Notes: generated from the sequence alone by a model not told the origin. 5,139 nucleotides of DNA from Nocardia sp. (GCA_013361595.1 JABFXT010000065.1:1-5139), one strand, 5' to 3'. Shown: positions 1 to 5,139, counted from the stretch's first letter. Program-made: numbers and translations.

Positions 1-981
1 GCTGCTGTCCCCGGATCGGGTGCGGGAATCCCAGAACTCACCGAGACTCGCGAAACCCGGCGGGTAGAGCACATTATGCGGGCCGGCGATGATCGCACAG
101 CCCCACGCGTCACCGGTGATGCTCCCGCCCTGAACCTCGACGAGACGCTCCGCGGCCCAGCGGGATGCCTGGTCGCTGTATCCGAGAGATCGTAGCCCTT
201 CGGCGAATCCCTGCGGATCGATGGTGTTCAGATGCGCCACCAGCCCGGCATCGAGCGGCTGGTTCAGGTTGTCCTGGACGAAGGGGGAGCGCATGCTGTT
301 CATCCGATTTCCGACCACATCCGGGACGACACCCGCATTGTCGATCGCGGCGACCCGTCCCGACGCACCGGCCCGCGCGAGCGCGTTCCGCATATGCCGA
401 TCCTGGCTGCCCATGATGTAGTCGAAAACGGCCAGCTTCTGACCCTCGACGGTCCGGAAGTCCCAGAAATAATCGTTGTGCGGGATGTACTCCTGTAGCG
501 AGCCCGGCCCCTGAGGGCCATGCCACTCCCGAGTGAACGGGACAATATCCAGCCCCAGCATACGATCGGCTTCGTACGCGGCCACTTCGTCTCGGATCGA
601 CGAATGCTGTTCGCGCGGCTTGTACACACCGATCAGCTTGCCTTCGAACCAGACGAACGCATTCGAACCCTCGCCCGGTGCACCCTCGAACCGCAACTGC
701 TCCGTCGGCGGCAGATTGCGCACACTCACGGGCGCAGCCGGATCGAACGCTGGTCCCGAAGACCTGCCCGGCGCAGGAAAATCGGCCCCCCTGGCGTACT
801 CCTGCGCGGTCATCAGGTCCCGGAATTCGGCTCGCGGGCCGGTGAACTCACCGGTTCCCGACTCGAGCACCGAGCCGAACTCCCGAGTATCACGGGAAGC
901 GACGCCCGCTCCGCTACCTGTCGACCGGACCAGGCGGTCCCGGATATTACCCACCAGATCGGCGAGCGCCCGCCCGATCAC
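1..981 (-). CDS. PI3/PI4-kinase-like (protein-kinase-fold) protein, 3' end outside window
   Basis: This open frame runs leftwards off the window edge; 327 codons are visible. Residues 1-24 could form a basic amphipathic helix (IGRALADLVGNIRDRLV), and residues ~25-95 are Gly/Ser/Pro-rich and probably disordered. From ~100 the sequence resembles an atypical kinase: a Gly-rich loop (GAPGEGSNAF), an ATP-type lysine in IGVYKPRE (Lys121), an acidic helix DEVAAYEADR (Glu132 or Glu137), a hinge-like SLQEYI (Glu164), a catalytic loop GSQDRHMRN (Asp194, His196, Asn199), and a metal-binding AIDNAG (Asp214). The DRHxxN plus IDN pattern matches PI3/PI4 kinases and is close to HipA and the SCO1664-type actinobacterial family. 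No signal peptide is visible. The GTG start at 981 is chosen for its strong Shine-Dalgarno; an ATG at 1062 (MYTDACRC) is the alternative, and an in-frame stop at 1129-1131 bounds the gene. It uses more A/T-ending codons than its neighbours. The kinase-like fold is well supported; whether the substrate is protein, lipid or small molecule is unknown. Confidence 0.72.
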   Translation of the reverse strand, partial: MIGRALADLVGNIRDRLVRSTGSGAGVASRDTREFGSVLESGTGEFTGPRAEFRDLMTAQEYARGADFPAPGRSSGPAFDPAAPVSVRNLPPTEQLRFEGAPGEGSNAFVWFEGKLIGVYKPREQHSSIRDEVAAYEADRMLGLDIVPFTREWHGPQGPGSLQEYIPHNDYFWDFRTVEGQKLAVFDYIMGSQDRHMRNALARAGASGRVAAIDNAGVVPDVVGNRMNSMRSPFVQDNLNQPLDAGLVAHLNTIDPQGFAEGLRSLGYSDQASRWAAERLVEVQGGSITGDAWGCAIIAGPHNVLYPPGFASLGEFWDSRTRSGDSS

Positions 982-985
982 CCTG

Positions 986-992
986 CCTCCTC
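986..992 (-). promoter_or_regulatory. Shine-Dalgarno deciding the kinase-like gene start
   Basis: On the minus strand the sequence reads GAGGAGG, then CAGG, then the GTG at 981-979. This is a near-perfect anti-Shine-Dalgarno match with a 4-5 base spacer, slightly short but workable. The upstream ATG at 1062-1060 has only scattered GGA triplets before it. This site is the reason for preferring GTG 981. Confidence 0.55.
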
Positions 993-1100
993 GCCGTAGC
1001 CCGCCGCCACCGGCAATGCGTCCATTCTCACTACGGAGGCATCGGCAGGCATCCGTATACATCGCCGATCCGGTTCCGGCGCCGACTCCCCTGCGTGAGC

Positions 1101-1129
1101 GGACGCACGTCCGTGGGTCCCACCCGGGT
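1101..1129. repeat. Cluster of three contiguous short inverted repeats
   Basis: Three symmetric elements lie side by side: GGACG-CA-CGTCC (1101-1112), GTGGG-T-CCCAC (1113-1123) and the perfect 8-bp ACCCGGGT (1122-1129). The central spacers of 0-2 bases are too short for a stable full-length hairpin loop, so duplex DNA recognition sites fit better than RNA stems. They sit between the DUF4185 stop and the kinase-like start. They could be operators for the kinase-like gene or chance symmetry in GC-rich DNA. Confidence 0.4.
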
Positions 1130-1156
1130 CAGTCGATCATGATGCACAGTCGATCA
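1130..1156. repeat. 10-bp direct repeat CAGTCGATCA with 17-bp period
   Basis: CAGTCGATCA occurs at 1130-1139 and again, identically, at 1147-1156. The second half of the first copy runs into the perfect palindrome ATCATGAT (1136-1143). On the minus strand this lies ~150 bases upstream of the preferred kinase-like start, or ~70 bases upstream of the alternative ATG. A tandem regulator-binding site is one reading; function is unproven. Confidence 0.45.
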
Positions 1157-1212
1157 GCGATGCTGGATGGGAATGCGATCACCGCCCAGCGAGCGCGCGG
1201 TTCGGTCACCCA

Positions 1213-1225
1213 CGTATCGGATACG
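1213..1225. repeat. Inverted repeat CGTATC-G-GATACG abutting the DUF4185 stop
   Basis: Two perfect 6-base arms flank a single central base, ending one base from the TAG stop (1229-1227, minus strand). As RNA it could fold only with the loop eating into the arms (CGTA/TACG stem with a 5-base loop), and no U-tract follows. It may help end transcription or stabilise the 3' end, or be a protein site. Confidence 0.4.
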
Positions 1226-1226
1226 C

Positions 1227-2876
1227 CTAGGCGGGCGGTGCCAGTCGGGCGTGCAGAAGGTACACATTGTAGGAATCCCACGCCGACAGCGTGAAATACA
1301 GATCTCGCGACGTGGACCACGGGTGCAGGAAACCGCCGTAGGCCTTGGGATAGTCGGCTGTCGACACCAATTGCACCGGTTCGGTCCACGTCCCCTGCGG
1401 GTCGGCTGCGGTCCGCAGCACGATCGCCCCGCGCGCCGGGTCCAGATAGCTCATCTGCCATTGTCCGCTGTCCGGGTCGACCCGCACCGACAGCTCGCTG
1501 GCGATCCCGGCCACCAGCGGTGTCGCCTGATTCTCCGCCGCCGGTGCCCAGGTGCCACCGACCCAGTACTGATACGCCGATTTGTTCAGTACCTCGTCTT
1601 TCGGGACCCGGGCCAATCCGATCACCCCGATCCGGCCGTTGGGTGTGCCGAACATGTAGACGTAGTCCCCGTGCGGCACCATCGCCGCCACCTGGAACCG
1701 CCCGAGCCCGAACAGGTTCTCCCACCGGGCATGCTGGTCCTTCACCCAGGTGCTGCCGTTGTCGTCGGAGTAGGCGATACCGCCGTAGTTGGTCCGCCAC
1801 ATACCGGGTACCCGGCTCCACGCGTTCACGGACATGAAGCTCAGATACTGGCGGCCGCCGAGCGCGAACCCGGAGGTCGGGATGGTGGTCGTCTCCCAGT
1901 TCTTGATCTTGCGGCTACCCAGCAGTTCGGCGGCGTGGCAGCGGCTGTCCTGGACCATCGTGTCCAACGACAGTCCGTCGGCGAGATCACGGTCGGTGCT
2001 GTAACCCATGACATTGCTGCGCCAGTCGTCGTCGGGACCGCCGACCCCGCCGGCCGACCAGCCCTTGCCGAACGTGTCCCCGAAGACCACCGCGACCTCG
2101 CCCGGCTTCGTCTCCCACATCAACCCCAGATCGGTGCCGTCGACCTGCCAGCGCATATCCGTCCGGTTCGGCGAACCGTGCCCGGTGAGCTGCTCGACCA
2201 GCCGCACCGATTCGAGCTGTGGCGGTGCGACCGGCGCCGCGACCGGACCGGGTTCGGCCGGATGCACTACCTGCGGCGGCGCCGGTTGCGGCGGCTCACC
2301 CGGACCGCCGGGCACCGGATACGGGATGGGTTCGATCTCCGGTTTGATCTGCACCTCGGGCAATCGCCACGGAACTCCGGAACCGGACCCGCTTCCCGGC
2401 CCGCTGCCGCTCGCCGACCCACTGTCCGGAGCCGGTGGTGGTGCCGGTTCGCCGAGATCCGGTTTCGAGCCGGGCTCTGGGGGTTTCGGAGTATCGCGGA
2501 TATCGGGGCACGGATTATGGCAGGGATCGACGGGTAACGGCTCCGGTGATATCCGCGTATTGTCCGGCGGCGGATCCGGTACTGGCACCGGCTGCAGCTG
2601 CGGCACCGGGACCGGAATATCGATCCGGGGCGGCACCTGCACCGGCGGAGCGGGCGGCGCCGCGGGATCGGGTTCACGCGCCAGCGGATCGAAACCGGTC
2701 TCGCCGCAGGCGTTCACCGGTGGCGGAGCCCACGGGAACGGTGCGGCACGAGCGGGGACCGGCACAGTGGCATACCCCACGAGAACCATTCCGAGAAAGG
2801 CGAGCCCGAGACGACCCGGCCGAAAACCCGGCACCACTCCGAAACCAACCTGTCGCACTCTGATGTCGAGTCCCAT
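1227..2876 (-). CDS. Secreted DUF4185 (GH183-like) protein, candidate endo-D-arabinanase
   Basis: Complete gene, 549 residues from ATG 2876. Residues 1-44 form a long signal peptide: basic stretch (FRPGRLG), hydrophobic core LAFLGMVLVG, and an ARA site before APFPW. Residues ~45-220 are a proline-rich linker (repeated PVPVPxP-type units, a Ser-Gly run at ~152-167) with cysteines at 57, 119 and 123 (CHNPC). Residues ~221-549 match DUF4185: GTDLG (Asp249), FGDTFG (Asp267), a SDDNGSTW unit typical of beta-propeller/sialidase-like blades, WENLFGLGRF, YVYMFGTPNGR, and SELSVRVDPDSG. DUF4185 members were reported to be endo-D-arabinanases (GH183) acting on arabinan of arabinogalactan/lipoarabinomannan; the 18-residue spacing of the two aspartates fits my recollection of the catalytic pair. 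The product is probably exported and remodels the producer's own arabinan. ATG 2909 is in frame but lies upstream of the apparent -10 and has no Shine-Dalgarno. Domain assignment is firm; activity is inferred. Confidence 0.85.
   Translation of the reverse strand: MGLDIRVRQVGFGVVPGFRPGRLGLAFLGMVLVGYATVPVPARAAPFPWAPPPVNACGETGFDPLAREPDPAAPPAPPVQVPPRIDIPVPVPQLQPVPVPDPPPDNTRISPEPLPVDPCHNPCPDIRDTPKPPEPGSKPDLGEPAPPPAPDSGSASGSGPGSGSGSGVPWRLPEVQIKPEIEPIPYPVPGGPGEPPQPAPPQVVHPAEPGPVAAPVAPPQLESVRLVEQLTGHGSPNRTDMRWQVDGTDLGLMWETKPGEVAVVFGDTFGKGWSAGGVGGPDDDWRSNVMGYSTDRDLADGLSLDTMVQDSRCHAAELLGSRKIKNWETTTIPTSGFALGGRQYLSFMSVNAWSRVPGMWRTNYGGIAYSDDNGSTWVKDQHARWENLFGLGRFQVAAMVPHGDYVYMFGTPNGRIGVIGLARVPKDEVLNKSAYQYWVGGTWAPAAENQATPLVAGIASELSVRVDPDSGQWQMSYLDPARGAIVLRTAADPQGTWTEPVQLVSTADYPKAYGGFLHPWSTSRDLYFTLSAWDSYNVYLLHARLAPPA
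2376..2423 (-). repeat. Ser-Gly repeat in the DUF4185 protein linker
   Basis: This stretch encodes sixteen residues made almost only of Ser and Gly with one Ala and one Pro (starting SGSASGSG), within the much longer Pro-rich linker. It looks like a flexible, unstructured spacer between the membrane/cell-wall-proximal N-terminus and the catalytic domain. Such low-complexity DNA may vary in length between strains. Confidence 0.6.
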
Positions 2877-2886
2877 CGCCGGAATG

Positions 2887-2892
2887 AACCTA
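2887..2892 (-). promoter_or_regulatory. Candidate -10 element TAGGTT for the DUF4185 gene
   Basis: On the minus strand TAGGTT (pattern TAnnnT, as in actinobacterial housekeeping promoters) is followed by 10 bases and then ATG 2876. Transcription would begin about 4 bases before the ATG, giving a nearly leaderless mRNA and explaining the lack of a Shine-Dalgarno. No clear -35 hexamer is seen at 17-18 bases. It argues against the upstream ATG at 2909. Confidence 0.4.
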
Positions 2893-2969
2893 CCCGAAAC
2901 GGGCAACATTCGCGGTCATTGATCGACACGGGTCGGCGGCCACACCGGACAGCGGTGACCTGCACGACT

Positions 2970-2977
2970 CCACGTGG
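2970..2977. promoter_or_regulatory. Palindrome CCACGTGG in the divergent promoter region
   Basis: A perfect 8-bp palindrome sits between the two divergent genes, about 20 bases upstream of the plus-strand -10 and about 78 bases upstream of the minus-strand one. Position suits an operator serving the plus-strand gene, but the symmetry does not extend into the flanks, so chance is possible. Confidence 0.25.
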
Positions 2978-2997
2978 TCGCGAACCCATCGGCCCAG

Positions 2998-3003
2998 TAG
3001 GCT
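2998..3003 (+). promoter_or_regulatory. Candidate -10 element TAGGCT for the LmeA-like gene
   Basis: TAGGCT fits the TAnnnT pattern and is followed by five bases, then GTG at 3009 and ATG at 3015. Transcription would start around 3009-3011, so the message would be leaderless from GTG 3009 or have a 4-6 base leader before ATG 3015. No good -35 hexamer is visible. The layout mirrors the TAGGTT element on the opposite strand. Confidence 0.4.
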
Positions 3004-3014
3004 CACAGGTGATC

Positions 3015-3839
3015 ATGGCCGCCTACTCCGATCCGCGATCGGCCTCCCCGTTCTCCGCGCTGCGGGCCGTCGACCTCGGCAGACGACTGTTCGAGCAGAC
3101 CCGGCTGGAACAGTGGATCAGCTATACCACCGCCTGGGTCGAACCCATGGCCGACCTCGGGGCCGGGACCGTGACCGCCCTGCTCCCGGACACCTTGCTC
3201 ACCGTGCTGAGCGAAGGAATCCTGAGCCGGTTCGGCGGCCGGGAGATCAGCGCGACGCTGCTCGGCCATCGGCTCACCGGCACCCTGGACGTGCTGAAGG
3301 TGCGCCGGCGCGGCGCGCATTTCCAGACCAAGGCCGTACTGCGAGAGTTGCGCTGGGACGAACGGCCCATCGACGAAGTGACCGTCATCGCGCACGAAGT
3401 CCGGCTGGTCCCCGGTGTACCGACCCGGGTGCGAACCAATCAGGTCGACATCGAGGGCACGGTCGGCCTGGAAACCGTGGTGGCCTGGCTCGCGAGCCGG
3501 CAGCGGGAATGGGAACTGACGGTCACCGGATCGGGGCTGATCCGCGCGGTGCACCGCCGCAAACGCATCACCGCCGAACTGGACACCTCGGTCACCGACG
3601 ATGTACTGCACCTGGCTGTCCGTCGCGCCACCTGGGCCGGGCTGCCGGTACCGCGGCGATGGCGCACGATGAACCCCATCCCGATGGGGGAACTGCCCCG
3701 GGGTGCGCGAGTGCGCTGGGCCGTTCGCGACGGCGCGCTGGTCCGGTTCCGGATCGAACTCGCGCCGATAAGCGGGTCGTTCGATCTGGCGCAGATCCGG
3801 TCCGCGATCGTGGCCGGAACCACACTCATCGTCTTCTGA
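3015..3839 (+). CDS. Putative LmeA-like / DUF2993-type protein
   Basis: Complete gene, 274 residues from ATG 3015; GTG 3009, two codons upstream, is equally plausible given the -10 element at 2998. The N-terminal ~60 residues look helical (FSALRAVDLGRRLFEQTRLEQW), with no signal peptide or clear membrane segment. Residues ~75-265 alternate short hydrophobic/charged strands: ISATLLGHRLTGTLDVLKV, VTVIAHEVRLVPG, VDIEGTVGLETVVAWL, WELTVTGSG, ITAELDTSV, LVRFRIELAPI. This layout, with a strand-helix unit mid-protein and a short final strand-helix, resembles DUF2993/LmeA lipid-binding proteins of actinobacteria, but I recognise no decisive motif. LmeA itself is an exported protein linked to lipomannan elongation; this protein lacks an export signal, so a cytoplasmic or membrane-peripheral relative is more likely. 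It diverges from the DUF4185 gene and converges tightly on pcnA. The gene is real with high confidence; the family name is tentative. Confidence 0.75.
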   Translation: MAAYSDPRSASPFSALRAVDLGRRLFEQTRLEQWISYTTAWVEPMADLGAGTVTALLPDTLLTVLSEGILSRFGGREISATLLGHRLTGTLDVLKVRRRGAHFQTKAVLRELRWDERPIDEVTVIAHEVRLVPGVPTRVRTNQVDIEGTVGLETVVAWLASRQREWELTVTGSGLIRAVHRRKRITAELDTSVTDDVLHLAVRRATWAGLPVPRRWRTMNPIPMGELPRGARVRWAVRDGALVRFRIELAPISGSFDLAQIRSAIVAGTTLIVF

Positions 3840-3846
3840 CCAGCGG
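3840..3846. other. Seven-base gap between convergent stop codons
   Basis: The TGA of the plus-strand gene (3837-3839) and the TAG of pcnA on the minus strand (3849-3847) are separated by only seven bases. No hairpin followed by a T-run is visible in or around the gap, so the two transcripts probably overlap at their 3' ends. Confidence 0.7.
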
Positions 3847-5139
3847 CTATTTCTGGGTCTGCCACCACTGCTCGAGTGCCTGCTCGGCCTCCTGCCGAGT
3901 GAGCGGGCCACGATCGAGACGCAGCTCCTTGAGATACCGCCAAGCCCGACCGACCTCCGGTCCGGGCGGCAGGCCCAGCAGTTCCATGATCGCGTTCCCG
4001 TCCAGATCGGGCCGCACCCGCGCCAGATCCTCCTGTTCCCGCAACCGCTCGATCCGGGCTTCGAGATCGTCGTAGGTGGATCGCAGCGTCGCCGCCCGGC
4101 GTTTGTTCCGGGTGGTGCAGTCCGCCCGCACCAGCTTGTGCAGGCGAGGCAGGAGATCCTCGGCATCGGTGACATAGCGGCGCACGGCCGAATCGGTCCA
4201 CTGCCCCTTGCCGTAACCGTGGAACCGCAGATGCAGGAACACCAGCCGGGCGACATCCTCGGTGAACTGCTTGGGGTACTTCAGCGCGCGCATCCGCTTG
4301 CGCACCATCTTCGCGCCCACCACCTCGTGATGGTGGAAGCTCACCCCGCCACCGGGCTCGTTGCGTTTGGTGTCCGGTTTCCCGATGTCGTGCAACAGCG
4401 CGGCCCAGCGCAACACCAGATCCGGATCGCCCTCTTCCTGGTCGATGGCCTGGTCCAGCACCGTCAGCGAATGCCAGTACACGTCCTTGTGCTGATGGTG
4501 CTCGTCGATCTCCAATTTCATGGCCGGCACCTCCGGCAGCACCCGCTGCGCCAGGCCCGTTTCACACATCATGTTGATACCGTCGATCGGATGGGCGCCG
4601 CCGATCAGCTTGTCCAGCTCGGTCCGCACCCGCTCCGCGGTGATCCGATCGATCTCCGGCGCCATCTCGGCAATCGCCTTCCGCACCCGCGGATGCGCGT
4701 CGAAACCGAGCTGAGCGACGAAACGCGCCGCCCGCAACATCCGCAGCGGATCGTCGTCGAACGAGTCCTCCGGAGCGGCAGGCGTATCCAGGACCCCGGC
4801 CAGCAGCGCCGACATCCCGTCCAGTGGATCCACGAACTCCAGCGACCCGTCCGCCGCGATCCGGACCGCCATCGCGTTCACCGTGAAATCGCGGCGGACC
4901 AGGTCGCCTTCCAAAGTGTCACCGAAGCTGACCTGCGGGTTCCGCGAAACCCGATCATAGGTATCGCTACGGAAGGTAGTGATCTCCAGCTGCTGGCCGT
5001 TCTTGGCCGCACTCACCGTCCCGAACACCAGCCCCCCGGTATCCCACAACTGATCGGCCCAGCCGCGCACGATCTCCAGCACCTGCTCGGGCCGCGCGTC
5101 GGTGGTGAAATCCAGATCGGTGCCGAGCCGCCCGAGCAC
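3847..5139 (-). CDS. pcnA: CCA-adding tRNA nucleotidyltransferase, N-terminus outside window
   Basis: Class II nucleotidyltransferase that adds or repairs the 3' CCA of tRNAs from CTP and ATP in the cytoplasm. About 430 residues are visible, roughly 50 short of the usual actinobacterial length. The first codon, a GTG at the right edge, is an internal valine, since it begins inside the (VRD.L)LGRLG segment after the missing GGxVRD motif. Visible parts, numbered from that codon: metal-binding DLD (Asp8, Asp10) in GTDLDFTTD; VRRDFTVNAM (81-90); DDPLRMLRAARF (129-140), the helical nucleotide-selecting region; ERVRTEL (169-175); then an HD-type domain with HKDVYWH (217-223), LLHDIGKP (248-255) and FHHHEVVGAKM (268-278); and a basic C-terminal helical tail (TTRNKRRAATL, 342-352) suited to tRNA contact. 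The HD domain is typical of the actinobacterial subfamily. All expected motifs within the visible part are intact. Identity is near certain; cca is the alternative symbol. Confidence 0.95.
   Translation of the reverse strand: MLGRLGTDLDFTTDARPEQVLEIVRGWADQLWDTGGLVFGTVSAAKNGQQLEITTFRSDTYDRVSRNPQVSFGDTLEGDLVRRDFTVNAMAVRIAADGSLEFVDPLDGMSALLAGVLDTPAAPEDSFDDDPLRMLRAARFVAQLGFDAHPRVRKAIAEMAPEIDRITAERVRTELDKLIGGAHPIDGINMMCETGLAQRVLPEVPAMKLEIDEHHQHKDVYWHSLTVLDQAIDQEEGDPDLVLRWAALLHDIGKPDTKRNEPGGGVSFHHHEVVGAKMVRKRMRALKYPKQFTEDVARLVFLHLRFHGYGKGQWTDSAVRRYVTDAEDLLPRLHKLVRADCTTRNKRRAATLRSTYDDLEARIERLREQEDLARVRPDLDGNAIMELLGLPPGPEVGRAWRYLKELRLDRGPLTRQEAEQALEQWWQTQK

Larger units (their letters stand above)
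982..1226. other. Non-coding gap with repeats between DUF4185 gene and kinase-like gene
   Basis: This 245-base stretch separates two genes on the minus strand. If the kinase-like gene starts at ATG 1062 the gap shrinks to 164 bases. I see no convincing small gene or RNA gene in it. It holds the Shine-Dalgarno, three adjacent short palindromes (1101-1129), a 10-bp direct repeat flanking a palindrome (1130-1156), and an inverted repeat next to the DUF4185 stop (1213-1225). No run of T follows any of the stems on the minus strand, so a canonical intrinsic terminator is not evident. A promoter for the kinase-like gene is expected here, but I could not identify a convincing -10/-35 pair. Confidence 0.5.

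Noticed and set aside
1101..1129. Intrinsic terminator after the DUF4185 gene
   Set aside because: The stems have loops of 0-2 bases and no following T-run on the minus strand.
533..1294. Plus-strand open frame of 253 codons opposite the kinase-like gene
   Set aside because: The minus strand gives ordered kinase motifs in the same region; this frame shows none and has no ribosome site.
1167..2537. Long plus-strand open frame (456 codons) opposite the DUF4185 gene
   Set aside because: Arg/His/Pro-rich translation with no motif, typical of an antisense frame in GC-rich coding DNA.
2877..2909. ATG 2909 as start of the DUF4185 protein
   Set aside because: It would make a signal peptide of about 55 residues, has no Shine-Dalgarno, and lies upstream of the apparent -10 element at 2892-2887.
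2008..2922. Plus-strand 304-codon frame rich in Gly/Ser, resembling a PE-PGRS-like protein
   Set aside because: It is the antisense of the Pro-rich linker and DUF4185 domain; the reverse strand has a signal peptide and recognisable domain motifs.
2919..3014. TTG 2919 as start of the LmeA-like protein
   Set aside because: The 32 added residues are unstructured Arg/Pro/Thr-rich sequence overlapping the divergent promoter region, with a better ATG/GTG start at 3015/3009.
3003..4256. Minus-strand 417-codon open frame across the plus-strand gene and the pcnA end
   Set aside because: It runs through two well-supported genes in the wrong frame, and its translation is low-complexity Gly/Arg/Pro.
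5137..5139. GTG at the right edge as the start codon of pcnA
   Set aside because: It is followed directly by LGRLGTDLDF, which in this family comes after the GGxVRD motif; the gene must extend beyond the window.

Overview
The window is very GC-rich and densely coding. It looks like the chromosome of a mycolic-acid actinomycete, most likely Nocardia or a close relative. The reasons are the actinobacterial-type CCA-adding enzyme, a secreted DUF4185 protein (a family linked to mycobacterial/nocardial D-arabinan), and TAnnnT-type -10 elements placed almost on top of start codons. The genus is an inference; no rRNA or other marker is present.

Layout from left to right: (1) positions 1 to about 981, minus strand: the first ~327 codons of a protein kinase-like gene whose 3' end lies beyond the left edge. 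It carries PI3/PI4-kinase-style motifs (VYKP lysine, QDRHxxN catalytic loop, IDN metal-binding motif). (2) 982-1226: a 245-base gap holding a strong Shine-Dalgarno, a cluster of short inverted repeats, a 10-bp direct repeat and a palindrome abutting the next stop codon. (3) 1227-2876, minus strand: a complete secreted protein with a signal peptide, a long Pro/Gly/Ser-rich linker and a C-terminal DUF4185 (GH183-like) domain, a candidate endo-D-arabinanase. (4) 2877-3014: a divergent promoter region. (5) 3015-3839, plus strand: a complete 274-residue protein that I tentatively place with the DUF2993/LmeA-like proteins. (6) 3847-5139, minus strand: the C-terminal ~430 residues of the CCA-adding tRNA nucleotidyltransferase (pcnA/cca), cut at its 5' end by the right edge.

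The two middle genes diverge from a short shared region and each seems to have a -10 element so close to its start that the leader would be only a few bases. The plus-strand gene converges on pcnA with only 7 bases between stop codons. The kinase-like gene lies downstream of the DUF4185 gene on the same strand, but the 245-base gap with its own repeats suggests it is controlled separately. There is no clear single pathway. tRNA 3'-end maturation (pcnA) is housekeeping, the DUF4185 protein probably acts on the cell envelope, and the kinase-like protein is the least understood and most interesting item. I saw no tRNA, rRNA, CRISPR array or insertion sequence.
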